Part shown: piece after piece, positions 37,430 to 47,210 of the stretch
How positions within the stretch are numbered: the stretch's first letter is position 1
Layout of the letters: each line of letters opens with the position of its first letter
NCBI GenBank assembly: GCA_963575745.1
Contig: CAUYUJ010016305.1
Span: 457,001-521,000, forward strand
Reading direction: 5' to 3'
Length of the DNA stretch: 64,000 bases
From: Prorocentrum cordatum
Lineage: Eukaryota; Sar; Dinophyceae; Prorocentrales; Prorocentraceae
Notes under the pieces: model-generated
What the model saw: only the letters and a program-made list of their open reading frames with translations
What the model was told of the DNA's origin: nothing
Databases searched by the model: none
Position numbers and translations under genes: made by a program

Positions 37430-37801
37430 TCAAGGCCCTGTGCTTCCGATTGGGGCACCCGCAAGAGACACGCGCTCCGCACATGCCGCTGGGGGAACCA
37501 TTACGTCGTTGTGGTCGTCCTCCCCCAGCAGATCGCCAACGGCAAACCCTGCTCGCCCTAAATGCTTCGCGTAGACATTTAGATACAAGTGGCCACTGTC
37601 AGTACGTCCGTGAACGACTTCCAACTGAACCGCACCAAACTCAACACGCTGCAGAATCTCGACTGCGCCTTGCGATGCGCGGAAATGATACCCTCCTACT
37701 TGTTTGGCCTCTACCCACGACCCTGTGACGTTCAGATCTTGGAAATACATATCCGAGCAATGTCCACCCACTCGGCGCGCATCGGCCTGCACACGCAGCA
37801 A
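37430..37801 (-). CDS. Probable host-gene exon, conserved-looking protein fragment
   Basis: 123 codons with balanced composition, unlike its surroundings. It reads DMYFQDLNVTGSWVEAKQVG, then HFRASQGAVEILQRVEFGAV, then LYLNVYAKHLGRAGFAVGDL and LGEDDHND, then VPPAACAERVSLAG. An acceptor-like TGTGCAG lies near 37788, and a donor-like GCGGGTGCC ends the open part near 37445. The G-F-x-V-G-x-LLGEDDH motif gives the impression of a large extracellular or lectin-like dinoflagellate protein, but I cannot name the family. Upstream (37830-37995) is CTTGGGGCC and (GGA)n repeat, so this would be an isolated exon. Confidence 0.45.
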   Translation of the reverse strand: MLRVQADARRVGGHCSDMYFQDLNVTGSWVEAKQVGGYHFRASQGAVEILQRVEFGAVQLEVVHGRTDSGHLYLNVYAKHLGRAGFAVGDLLGEDDHNDVMVPPAACAERVSLAGAPIGSTGP

Positions 37802-37834
37802 TGCGTCTTCAGCGCCTGTTCCACGAGGGATTGG

Positions 37835-37995
37835 GCCGTCTTGGGCGTCTCTTGGGCCGTTTTGGGGTCCTCTTGGGTCTCTTGGGGGCCTCCTGGGGGC
37901 CTCTGGGGCCCTCTTGGGGCGAGGTTGGAAGCTTCTTGGGCAGTCTTGGGAGGAGGAGGAGGAGGAGGAGGAGGAGGAGGAGGAGGGGGAGGAGG
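37835..37995 (+). repeat. CTTGGG(GCC) repeat fragment and (GGA)n
   Basis: 37835-37950 is built of TCTTGGG / CTTGGGGCC words in the style of the 386-bp array at 57416-58680, including GAAGCTTCTTGGG. 37951-37995 is (GGA)n. Confidence 0.8.
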
Positions 37996-38154
37996 ATCCC
38001 CTCCTGAACCAATATTTCGGGTTTGCTATAGGTGTCCCTGGCCCAAGGTGCCTCCAAGGTCCCCCGACCCTGATCTAAGGAACGGCCCGAAAACAAGATC
38101 CCCACCAAGTCGAAACCAATGCGAGGATCAAATGGGGTACGAATGAATCGAGAA

Positions 38155-38260
38155 TCTCTGAGATCCCGGGCGCCGCGGCGTTCTCAAAGCGCCGCGGCGC
38201 CGCGGCGTTCTCAAAGCGTTCCGAAACGCTCTTAACGCGTTCCGGAGCGCTCTGGAATTG
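38155..38260 (+). repeat. GCGCCGCGGCGTTCTCAAAGC short repeats
   Basis: GCCGCGGCGTTCTCAAAGCG occurs twice, about 28-35 bp apart, followed by GCGTTCCGAAACGCTC and GCGTTCCGGAGCGCTC, two more palindromic words. No gene. Confidence 0.75.
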
Positions 38261-38684
38261 TATTATCCTTGTCCCAACCCCGTCCGACCCTACCGAATCC
38301 AAACTAGTCCGACTTTCGGGGTCTCGACTGCACATGCAGAGCCACACCAGAGGCCGGGGAGTGTGCTGCCCAGAGAATGAATTGTGCCAGATTGGGAGCC
38401 AGATTGGGCTGGACCGGTGTTGAACCCATCCTCCCATGAACTGAACCCTGACAGTGGGCGATGTATTCACAATCTGGCATCTGCTTGCCACATCAACTCC
38501 CACAAACAAACTCCTGCGTTGCAAATCCAAGCAGCGCGCAACGCTTCCCAGACGGAATGCGCAAGCCGCACAAGTCCTCGATGCCTCGAACGCACAGCTG
38601 ATTCTCTGTCTGGAGTAGCTGCAGCCGCTGCTGCTCGATCATCTGCTGCAGGGTCTGCCACAACGCTCAGTCCGATCTCCCCAA

Positions 38685-39012
38685 TATCCTCCTCCCCCTC
38701 CTCCTCCTCTTCCTCCTCTTCCTCCTTTTCTTCTTCCTCCTCCTCCTCCTCTTCCTCCTTTTCTTCTTACTCATCTTCCTCCTCTTCCTCTTCCTCCGCC
38801 TCCTCCTCCTTCTCTTCCCCCTCCTACTCCTTGCGGAGTCTGCCGCGGCACTCGCTGTAATTTAATGTCACCATCCCTCTGGGCGTAGGTGCTGTCACTG
38901 GGCAGCTTTTCGGGGGGAGGAGGAACAGGAGGGAGGAGGAGGAGGGAGAGGAGGAGGAGGAGGAGGAGGAGGAACAGGAGGAGGAACAGGAGGAGGAGGA
39001 GGAGGAGGATTC
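38685..39012 (+). repeat. (CTC/TTC)n followed by (GGA)n, opposed tracts
   Basis: 38685-38832 is polypyrimidine (CTCCTC, TTCTTC) and 38915-39012 is polypurine (GGAGGA). The two can pair with each other around an 80-bp loop. Frames here are artefacts. Confidence 0.9.
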
Positions 39013-40090
39013 TAGCAGAGGATTTTAAATGAGCGGTTCCACTGCGAGCTCACCCTGAGAAGCCCCGACCGAGAACTGACGCCAACGATCGACGCTGCTG
39101 GGGGACTCTACGACGTGAAATTATGGGGACGTCCTGTCCCCGAGAAGCCAGTCGGCTGCCTCCTCCTCTGAGTCCAGAGGCGCAACCCGAGACACACTGA
39201 CAAAATCACTGCTGTCTGGCCCAGGATTCGGTCCGACCGCGTTCGCAGATTCCCAGAGCCTGGCGCCTCCTCAGGACCCCCCCCCCTTCGAGCAGCTCCC
39301 TACGATCCTCAGCAAGCTGGATCGCTTCGGCCTCCACCTCCTGCCGAGCCGCCTCGTTTACCGCCTTGGGGGCTCCCTCCCGTCTTGGGCAGAGCCCCCT
39401 GTCAATCCTGGCCAGGTTCTCTCAGCCTTTGGGCGTGCCCCCAAGACAAGGCTAGAGGAGGTGTCTGAAATCCGTTGTTGCGAAACGGCCACATTCGTGG
39501 CAGAAATGCCAAAAAGAAAGCCCCCCACATCCCGCTCTGTGGAATTCGTGGACGGCCTCTGCTACTCCTCCCTGCACCTCCTCCTGCGCTTTCGAACGCG
39601 GGGCCCTCGCCTCGATCGCACACGGCACGGAGGAGGGCACACACGGGGTCGAGCAGAAGTCGAGGACGGCAGAGGAGTGGACGAGCTTCTGTCTCGGGGA
39701 ACACTTGTGTGCTTGTATATACATATCTCTATATATATATAACATATGCAGCTGACTTTGGCCTTTCTGAGAACGTCAGGAAACCTCGGCTGGGCCACTT
39801 GAAAACCTCCCCTTGGACATCTTGGAAAACTACTTTAAAAGTCAGGCAGCCGGTCTTGCGGCCGTTAAGGGCCTCGCCGTTGCAAAATCCTATCAGCTCT
39901 TGCGCGGGCGGGAAAGGGTTTATGATCCCTGACTTCCCTTCGAGGACCCACACCACCGGAACTGGATCTGGACGGGGGGGCCCGTGAGGGCTTCGAGCGT
40001 CCAAAATCCCAACATGACCCAAGACCACCTCAAGGTGGCTCCAAGTGGCCCCAGAGCCCCCCAAAGACACCCGCGAGAGGCTAACATTAC
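39013..40090. other. Unassigned region
   Basis: No gene recognised. A short TATATATA stretch lies at 39716-39742. Frames of 60-170 codons on both strands lack domains. Confidence 0.4.
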
Positions 40091-40340
40091 AGGCCTCCTA
40101 GATGGGGTCGGAATAAATGGGGTCGGAGGATCGCGCCGCATCGCCGATACATCGGCGATGCATCGTCGAGGTATTCGCCATGCATCGGCCATGCACTGGC
40201 AACGTCGGCAATACATCCGCGACGTCTGCGTGGAGGATATTGGCCCCAACATCAAGCCGCATCGCCGATGCTTTGCCGATGGATCGGCGATGCGGCGCGA
40301 TCCTCCGACCCCATCAGCTCCGACCCTATCTAGGCGGCCT
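40091..40340. mobile_element. MITE-like element with about 65-bp terminal inverted repeats
   Basis: The left end AGGCCTCCTAGATGGGGTCG runs on through GGATCGCGCCGCATCGCCGA. The right end is the reverse complement with about 6 differences over 65 bp and finishes CTAGGCGGCCT. The 110-bp centre contains more GCATCGG/CCGATGC words and could fold too. No target-site duplication is evident (flanks CATTAC and AGAAAC). It has no coding capacity. Confidence 0.75.
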
Positions 40341-41350
40341 AGAAACATCCTTCCAACGCCTGAGGAGCTGAGGAGCAGCCATGATGTTTGCCGTCTCCCC
40401 TGTTTGCCTTCGATGGACTTCTGAGGCCTCGCGCTACGCTACTCCCGATGGGCCCGAAGGCCGTGCCAATCTAGAACTCGGGGGGGAAACTTGGCCCGTG
40501 CCTCCGGCACCCGGGCAGCAGTGCGATCGTCTTGCATGGATTGCTTCTCGGACAGGCAGGGGCGTGGAGGGAAAGAGGGTGGGGGAAAGGGGCAGAAAGG
40601 GCGAAAACCGTCAGAGCTCGTTCGCGGGGGCCTTCACGAAGAACTCCGCGCTGACATGCACAGATTCAATCGGTCCACCTCTGAAACGGTCGGCCTCGAT
40701 GGCGCGCTCGACTAGGTCGCCAAGCATACGAAATAGAACACCACTACGACAGATGTCCGTGTTCGATGTGTTGGACTAGCAACTCTCTCTCTCTCTCTCT
40801 CTCTGGCGGTTGCGTCTTGAGGCTTCAAGGCGCAACGTTTTTGGCATTCCAGAACATGGCCGCATCGCGGATGCGGCGCTCTCGGTCCGAACTCGGGCGC
40901 AAGCTCTGGTTCGCTCTACTGTACCTCGAACCGCACAGGGCGCGCAAAAGCACCGCGCGAAGGCCCGTCCGCGGGATGATTCTCCGTGTCGACACGATGG
41001 ATCCACAAGGCGGCGCGCAGGACTGCCGCCTTCAGCCAACTCGCGTACACGATGCATGCGGTGATCCCGCGCCTTGGCGCTGCCCTTCCGCAGCGCCTAT
41101 GCATCGGCGACGTGGCGCGATTCGCCGACCACTCGGGCCCCGCCTGGACGGCCCGGGGAGAGCCCCGCAAAGGCCTCCCTCACGATGACGAACGAACAAC
41201 ACATTCCCATAGTTACCCCTGGGGGGTCGGATGGCGGAAGACAGGCTAATGGGTAATGGTGCGGGCTGTCGGGCCCTAGGGGGCCGTTCGAGCAGGGATC
41301 CCCATCCAACAACACGCACCAATAGCCCCTCCGTCCCCCCATGGGTGTAA
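40341..41350. other. Unassigned region
   Basis: A (CT)n run lies at 40784-40803. Frames of 70-140 codons on both strands have no recognised domain. Confidence 0.4.
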
Positions 41351-41607
41351 AAGTTTGAAAGGGATTGGGGGGCCAAACCAGCAGCTTCGCCTTAGGCGAA
41401 ACCGAATTCCAGCTCTGTTGTACCGTAGTAGCGATAGTCCCAGTAGTAAGAGGCGAGCCATCTCAAGCAGTTTTGCTATCGGTGGCAAATGGTACACTTC
41501 GCGCTGAAGTGTAGTCAGATCTGGGCGGCCCGCCGCTTTGAGCCAAGCAGCCGCGGATGCACGCCCGTTCCCACCCACACGCAAAGCCCAACTCACTTTA
41601 GAGTCGG
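41351..41607 (-). repeat. 255-bp dispersed repeat with a conserved frame, copy 1
   Basis: Matches 62274-62526 in the same orientation at roughly 85%. On minus both copies keep one open frame reading SWAL-x-V-x-GN, AAGR-x-DLTT, and LLEMARLLLLGLSLLRYN. It contains the palindrome GCTTCGCC-TTA/TAA-GGCGAAGC. It lies 210 bp beyond the RNase H end of the copia-like region. It may be a long terminal repeat of that element or an independent dispersed repeat. Confidence 0.75.
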
Positions 41608-41818
41608 GGGGGAGGGGCACGAGGCGTGAACCCGCCGCTTCTATACAGAAGGTACATCAGCGACTATTTACAAAAAGGGCAGCAAGGGGGCGGGGCCGTA
41701 AGGAAGGTGGGCCCGCACGCAAGTTGCTCTGCCTGCACTATTCTGTGCATACAGGTACTCCTCAAGCGGCTACAGAACGGGATGCCTGGCCAACCCGACA
41801 GGGAGAATGACTCGTAAG

Positions 41819-42025
41819 TCATGTTTGAAGGACTGTGTGCCTCCCATGACCTGTAGGAGCATCTCTCTGCCGATGCTCCCCATTGGTGTGACCGTCCGCA
41901 GTCATATCGCGGGTGTCGCACCACTGAATACTGTGCACGATTCCTCGCTCCATCATCTGTCGTAGCCACCTGATGTGTTCTGAAAAGGTACACCCAGTCG
42001 GCTTCTTCAAGTCTGTGCTTGACAA
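41819..42025 (-). pseudogene. Copia RNase H C-terminal part
   Basis: 68 codons reading STDLKKPTGCTFSEHIRWLR, then IVHSIQWCDTRDMTADGHTN: the H-x-x-W-L helix and the W-C-D-T-x-D-M-x-AD-x-x-T motif typical of copia RNase H ends (last catalytic Asp region). It continues the frame of 42037-43068 after a small indel near 42030. Confidence 0.7.
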
Positions 42026-42036
42026 GGACTTAAAAA

Positions 42037-43042
42037 CTACTCAGCATCGATGGTCAAAGCGACCTCGATGCCCAGGCCACCCAACTCAAGTATGTCTTTT
42101 GGCCCTGCGTGGAGCTCGTGCAGAGTCACGATCGTGGGATAACAGTCCTCCAAGTGGCGGGCAGCTGCTAGTGTCTCTGCTGAATAGCTCGAGCGGACCT
42201 GCAAGCGGTGAGACCCGCAGTGCGCATCGATCCAGTGGACGACGGGCGTACCAGATGGCGTGCTTCCACGCCGTAGCAGATTTGCCCCGCCAATACCATG
42301 GCCTTTGGCTTCGTCATCGGCGTCTCCACTCAGGCGTCGGTAGCCTGTGTCGCTGTGCAGGTCAACGTCGCCCGTAGGGGTCATCGCCTGGTAGACGATC
42401 TTCTTAGGGCAGGCTTGCAGTTTCCTGGTGATCGCGCTCAGTCGTCGCACTTGTACGCTGGTCGCTTCTTGGACACGTTGTAGAGAAACAACATGCGCCA
42501 TCAACCGCGCCTGGGCGATTACTGCATGCGCCAACGCGTCTCGAATGCTGACGAACATGTTTGCAACCATCTTGGATGCCTCCGTTGGCCAACGTGTCTG
42601 GCCAACGGTGTCCTCCGTGCCGGCCACATTGATGCCATCAGCATTTTTGGCCGTGAGCAGGTCGCTGCTCGTCTCGAACTCCTCGTCGTAGGACGTGGGT
42701 CTGGATGCAAAACCTCTCGTGGCCCTTCTGAGCTTAAATGAGAACGCTCGGGGTGCGTCTGTGGTGCCAGCGCCTGGTCTAAAGCACTGCAAACAGTGCG
42801 TTGAACCGTCGTAGCGTTGGAATCCTGGGGGGGGGGGGGGGGGTCGAAGCGCAGTGGCCGATCCAGGCGGAAAAGTAACGCGCGCCACACGTTCCTTTTC
42901 ACCAGTTGCCTCAGCAAGTTCCTGATAGGTCAACCCTTCCAGGAAGGCCATGTTGATGGCGAGGGAGGCCATGACCCATTGCTTCTTGCACGCTGCCGCG
43001 ATCGCGAGTAATCTCCGGCTTGACCGCCGCGCTGTTCCCGAA
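42037..43042 (-). pseudogene. Copia reverse transcriptase and RNase H
   Basis: After the insert border the frame reads ISGTARRSSRRLLAIAAACK, then SLAINMAFLEGLTYQELAEA, where copia RTs have S-L-D-I-x-x-A-F-L-x-G. The catalytic Asp is Ala. A polyproline from G-run 42829-42842 follows, then CLQCFRPGAGTTDAPRAF, LLTAKNADGINVAGT where x-V-D-D is expected, QACPKKIVYQAMTPTG, VDLHSDTGYRRL (RNase H first Asp) and SSYSAETLAAAR (catalytic Glu). Between GTED and ASKMV the segment looks shortened. Two changed active-site positions mean the RT is inactive. Confidence 0.8.
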
Positions 43043-44051
43043 ATCCGCCGGCCCCCTTGTCGGGCCACCAGGCTGCAGGCCCGTGATTCGCAGTTTCCTG
43101 TGCCAGTTGTAGTTTGTAGTTTCCAGTGTTACAGATCTGCTTCTTGCTGGTTACTGCAACTAGTTGATTGACCGCGCGAGGGAAAGGAAGCCCAAACCAA
43201 ATGTTCTAGCGCCCACTGGGCGCGTTGTCTGAATTGCTGGGGGGGCTCGAAATCGACACCCCTCACGCAGATCCGCGGGGTCAGGGTCCAAAAACACATG
43301 GGATTTCTACATTTCTGTAATTCGGTGCCACCCCTCACGCAGATCCGCGGGGTCAGGGTCCAAAAACACATGGGATTTGCCACATTTCTGAAATTCGGGG
43401 CCACCCCTCGCGAAGATCCGCGGGGTCAGGGTCCAAAAACACATGGGATTCGCAGCATGTCTGAAATTCGGTGCCACCCCTCACGCAGATCCGCGGGGTC
43501 AGGGTCCAAAAACATTTGGGGTTTGCAACATTTCTGAAATTCGATGCCACCCCTCACGCAGATCCGCGGGGCCAGGGTCCAAAAACACTTGGGATTTGCC
43601 ACATTTCTGAAATTCGGTGCCACCCCTCACGCAGATCCGCGGGGTCAGGGTCCAAAAACAATGGATTTGCCACATTTCTGAAATTCGGTGCCACCCCTCG
43701 CGCAGATCCGCGGGGTCAGGGTCCAAAAACACATGGGATTTGCCACATTTCTGAAGTTCGGTGCCACCCCTCACGAACATCCATCGCAAGGCGTGGTAAC
43801 CCAAACTGCGAGAACTCCCTCGGCCCTTTAATTGCAAGGTGTGGCAACCAAGCCCGTAAACCATACACGTCTTACCAATCGCCAGGTGTGGTAACCCCTC
43901 TTGTGATCAGCTGGTTTTGCTGATTGCGAATCGGCTTCGCATGAAGCTTCGATGCTGCTTCGCGACAGCGCCAAGGCCTCATGACTTAGCTCTTCCATGG
44001 CCCATTCTCCGAGAGAGGGGGCCGGCGGCAGGGGGCGAAGCCCTTGCGGAT
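43043..44051 (-). mobile_element. 1-kb minisatellite-bearing element, copy 2, inserted in the copia RT
   Basis: 1009 bp on minus from ATCCGCAAGGGCTTCGCCCC (44051) to GCGGAT (43043). The 5' module matches copy 1 at 26400 through the hairpin, the CCGCCGGCCCCC box and CATGAGGCCTTGGCGCT. The 73-bp array follows. Copia sequence reads LRLALRGFMALEAFGVEA up to the left border and resumes as SGTARRSS at the right border, so the ends are defined by the interrupted gene. The right end also carries CCGGCGGAT, repeating the CCGCCGG box in inverse. Confidence 0.82.
43247..43790 (-). repeat. 73-bp minisatellite, eight copies, in copy 2
   Basis: CCTCACGCAG (or CCTCGCG) recurs on plus at 43261, 43333, 43406, 43479, 43552, 43625, 43696 and 43769. 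Unit on minus: GACCCTGACCCCGCGGATCT, GCGTGAGGGGTGGCACC, GAATTTCAGAAATGTGGCAA, ATCCCATGTGTTTTTG. Same family as the array at 26640-27345. Confidence 0.95.
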
Positions 44052-44716
44052 AGCTTCCACGCCAAAGGCTTCGAGGGCCATGAACCCTCGAAGCGCCAAG
44101 CGTAATCAGATGGCGCGTTGCATGTCCCCCTTCTCGTTCTTCACATACTTCCAATTGCACACATACCTCGAAGTCATGATGTTTGACGCTTTAGCTGTGT
44201 CTTGCATTCTGAAGCACTTGTTGTCAAACCATGTCTTGAGCTCGGTGTAGAGGGCTTTCGATGCATTCTCGGGATTCGCCTGGATATCAGCCTTCGCGAG
44301 GAGGTCGCCTTCCTTGACGACCGCAGCTACCTTAGCAGCGGCGGTGACGTATACTCGCATGGTGGTCACACGGTCGGCATCAAATATCCTGTGCTGTTGT
44401 TCGGACAGGACTACCATTGACATTTCTGCCGCAAAGCAGAATTCTACATATTGTCCATCCTCGTCTGAGTCCAGTCCGCAACTGCAATCTTCGACCATGG
44501 AGCACAGTGGGACATGATACGTTTCCCCGGTGTCTCCTCGATGTCGGAGTCGTGTGGGCGCCCCCACTTAGGCAGGTGTCCCTGCTGTTCTTCAGCTACA
44601 GTGATCAGCACACTTTTGTCTGGAATCAGATGTGTGGGTATGGTGAAAAGATCCTCTAGTAGAGCTGCCTCCAGTAGTTCCTTCTCATCTTGTAGTTCTG
44701 TATACCACACTTCCAT
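44052..44716 (-). pseudogene. Copia RT N-terminal region
   Basis: Two minus frames. 44716-44444 reads VWYTELQDEKELLEAALLED and ends in the acidic linker. 44567-44106 reads VVKEGDLLAKADIQANPENA, SKALYTELKTWFDNKCFRMQ, then SRYVCNWKYVKNEKGDMQRA, the copia fingers (W-K-x-V-x-N-x-x-G). After a TGA at 44108-44106 the same frame continues LRLALRGFMALEAFGVEA to the insert border at 44052. It would be the start of RT. Confidence 0.72.
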
Positions 44717-45344
44717 TACGTGTGCCTCGAGGTCAGCCTGCGATTCGTCATAAAACGTGGGCAGCCGTCCATCCTCCTGTGGTGGTTGGGTTTCTGGGGC
44801 ATCTCTTGCAGCTCCATCTGGTCACCAGATTCTGGTGTCGGTGCATCCGCCAATTCCTCAAACTTTGTCATGTCCTGGTCAAAGTCTGCTTGAGGTCAGA
44901 GGTCTGGTGGACTTCAGGCACTGGATGATAGTAGAATGTGCTGATCCAGATACATCGTGAATGTTAAGAGCGGTGCCTTCTGCTTCATGAAAGAGAAATC
45001 CTGGATTCACATCGTTGTCATAGTGGACCAATGTGCAACTGTCAGCGTAAGCAACCGGAGGTAGCTTATGGTACTCTTGGCACACCTGCCCGAAACTACC
45101 TTCTCTATATGCGGAAGAAGATGCTGATGAAGTATTGTAAGGCTACATTTACCTTAGGACATAGTCGGCTTGCACTTGTCATCTGAAGCATCCCTTTCTT
45201 GGTCGGCACATAGCCAAATTTCATAGCAGGTCACCCCGAATGTCAATTGGCCACGAACCTCAACACTGTCCGTGGCGCAGTGTTGTCGGAGCCAATTTCT
45301 CTTGCTATCATAGCTTCAATATAGAGTGAATGTCGTGCATCGCC
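44717..45344 (-). pseudogene. Copia integrase-RT spacer, decayed
   Basis: Only short frames. 45085-44879 reads LPPVAYADSCTLVHYDNDVN and FLFHEAEGTALNIHDVSG, with balanced composition. Position suggests the variable spacer between integrase and RT. No catalytic motif expected. Confidence 0.45.
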
Positions 45345-46052
45345 CTATTGTACCTGAGCGTCGCTGTTTCCCGCTCCAATGATGAGTTGGCCCCTCTCGG
45401 GACCGCCTCTTACGACTGGGAATGGGCCATAATTCCAGCCTCCCCAGTCGTCCTTCGTGTTTGTGGGGCGATGGTAATCAACTAGGGCTCCTTCGTCGCA
45501 GTAATGCTGACCGGTAACGGTTGTCTTAGTGCGTAATGCGCGATTGGTCTTGGCTACTGCAGTGGCCTGTGTGCTAGCTTCCATGCGCACTTTGCGCGCC
45601 ATCTGTTCACGAGAATGATCCGACGTTTCCGTCGGCTGTTCGTGATCCACAATAGGTAAGTCAGGGGGCATTGCCGGTTGCCGCCCGAACAGAGCGCTGC
45701 ATGGAGACACCTCACTGTAGAAGGTGAACGCACTGGCGGCAAACAAAGCCTCATGCAGTAGCCCTGTGAACACAAGAGGTATGTCTAACCTGTTGAGTTC
45801 AGCTTCCATGACATGAAATATGGCGCAATATGCCATATCTGGCTTTGCTGTAGCGTGTTGTCCACGCGCACGTATCCTTAGTTCAGTGCCCTTTGCCATC
45901 AAGACTGCTTTCGTAGTGTCGTCGTTGAGGGCGCCAACTCCATCGGAGTAGAGTACCTGTGCAGGTCCAAACTCCAGCACTGATGGTAAGAATCCAGGAT
46001 ACTGGTCATCGTCTTGTCTGGTATCTCCATTCCAGCAGCATATCGAACGCAA
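45345..46052 (-). pseudogene. Copia integrase C-terminal part
   Basis: 235 codons. VLYSDGVGALNDDTTKAVLM at ~34-53 holds the second catalytic Asp (S-D-G). VMEAELNRLDIPLVFTGLL and FYSEVSPCSALFGRQPAMPP match the copia integrase end (P-x-x-x-L-F-G-R-x-P). WGGWNYGPFPVV near 205 resembles a GPF/GPY module. The stretch expected to hold the catalytic Glu (after QHATAKPD) is changed. Frame switch from 45899-47152 near 46020. Confidence 0.75.
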
Positions 46053-47152
46053 CGACCGATGATATGGAATATAGTATGCTCTTGTTTGTAAAACCTAAGG
46101 TCACATTCAACTTCTTCGTTTAATTTGCCAGGCAGTGCAGTAGACTGCATAACCGCATGCCCAGGCTTGTCCCAAGCCCTGCACTCCCGACATGTGTCGC
46201 ATACACCTTTAATTAGGTTGAGTCTGACGCTGTCCAGACAAATCTTGGTTAGGATGAGTCTCATCTTAGGCTCTTTCGCATGGGACCAACGCAAGTGTAG
46301 CTTCCGCAGCTCGCGTGTTGCCACGCTTGGGTCAAGGCTTCGTAAATTTTGTAGACTGGCTTGTACGTCGACGCTTGGCCAGTCTGGAAGTCGGGGTCGT
46401 GCAGCAGGGTAGCCCGCTTGTGGCGGTGGAGGTGCATATCCTCCTTGCTGTCGGCCACGTCTGACTCTGACCTGTGGCAGTCGGAGGTGGCCATCCGAAC
46501 TCCCAGCTCCGCTCGAGGCAGGTTGCCCTGCAGCAGGTTCAACAGCATGTCTGCCAACTGTAATGTCGTGGCTGCTGGCGCCCGCCGTGGGTCCGGCTCT
46601 AGATCCGGGTCTTGGTGCTCGTAGCCGCGCAAATGGTGGTGCGGCTTGCGCCTCGGGTGACGGCGCTGCTGGTTCGGCAGGAGACGGTGGTGCCTGTCCT
46701 GCTGCTGGTTCGGCAGGAGCCGGTGGTACCTGCCCGCGATTGTCGGACAACTTCCAAGGTTTGGCAAACTTGAACTTGCCAGGTGTCCGTGCATGTCCAG
46801 GCTTGTTCTGGCCGTTGTTCTTCTTGCAGCTCGGGCATTCCCAATGGTAGTCTTCCTTATCATACCACCTGCAATGCTTGGGACATCTGTCAGCTGAACG
46901 AGAGCGCATGTTAACATTATCCGCGCATGCAGGACATCCTAGCCCTCCCGAGGGCGGCCTCGTGATCGAACCGTCGGGCTGCCGAGGGAAAATTGGATCG
47001 AATAAATCATATCCCCTCACGTTGGTGACTAGCACGGTGGAAGAATGAGGGTGACCATGCAAAGGATCGCGGTTTACCTGGAAAAGATCGCGTGCGATCT
47101 GAACTGCGTCGACAAAAAAAGACGGCATCTTTGGAATAGAATGTGCAGCCAT
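45899..47152 (-). CDS. Copia zinc-rich segment and integrase N-terminal part
   Basis: 417 codons. GCPACADN at ~72-79, RCPKHCRW at ~89-96 and WECPSCKK at ~103-110 form a cysteine-rich zinc-binding region. A Pro/Ala-rich spacer follows. LRKLHLRWSHAKEPKMRLIL at ~299-318 with GVCDTCRECRAWDKPGH at ~330-346 is the HHCC finger of the gag-pre-integrase region. EECDLRFYK-like EVECDLRFYK at ~361-370 has the first catalytic Asp. The last ~40 residues are out of frame, because the integrase core continues in 45345-46052. Confidence 0.72.
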   Translation of the reverse strand: MAAHSIPKMPSFFVDAVQIARDLFQVNRDPLHGHPHSSTVLVTNVRGYDLFDPIFPRQPDGSITRPPSGGLGCPACADNVNMRSRSADRCPKHCRWYDKEDYHWECPSCKKNNGQNKPGHARTPGKFKFAKPWKLSDNRGQVPPAPAEPAAGQAPPSPAEPAAPSPEAQAAPPFARLRAPRPGSRAGPTAGASSHDITVGRHAVEPAAGQPASSGAGSSDGHLRLPQVRVRRGRQQGGYAPPPPQAGYPAARPRLPDWPSVDVQASLQNLRSLDPSVATRELRKLHLRWSHAKEPKMRLILTKICLDSVRLNLIKGVCDTCRECRAWDKPGHAVMQSTALPGKLNEEVECDLRFYKQEHTIFHIIGRCVRYAAGMEIPDKTMTSILDSYHQCWSLDLHRYSTPMELAPSTTTLRKQS

Positions 47153-47210
47153 GGACAGTTCTCTGTTACATACCGACGCATGTTGATGATGACCAGTACA
47201 CCGTCTTCGT

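Noticed and set aside
41608-41640. Polypurine tract next to the proposed 3' LTR
   Set aside because: On the element's sense strand this stretch is pyrimidine-rich, so it does not support LTR status.
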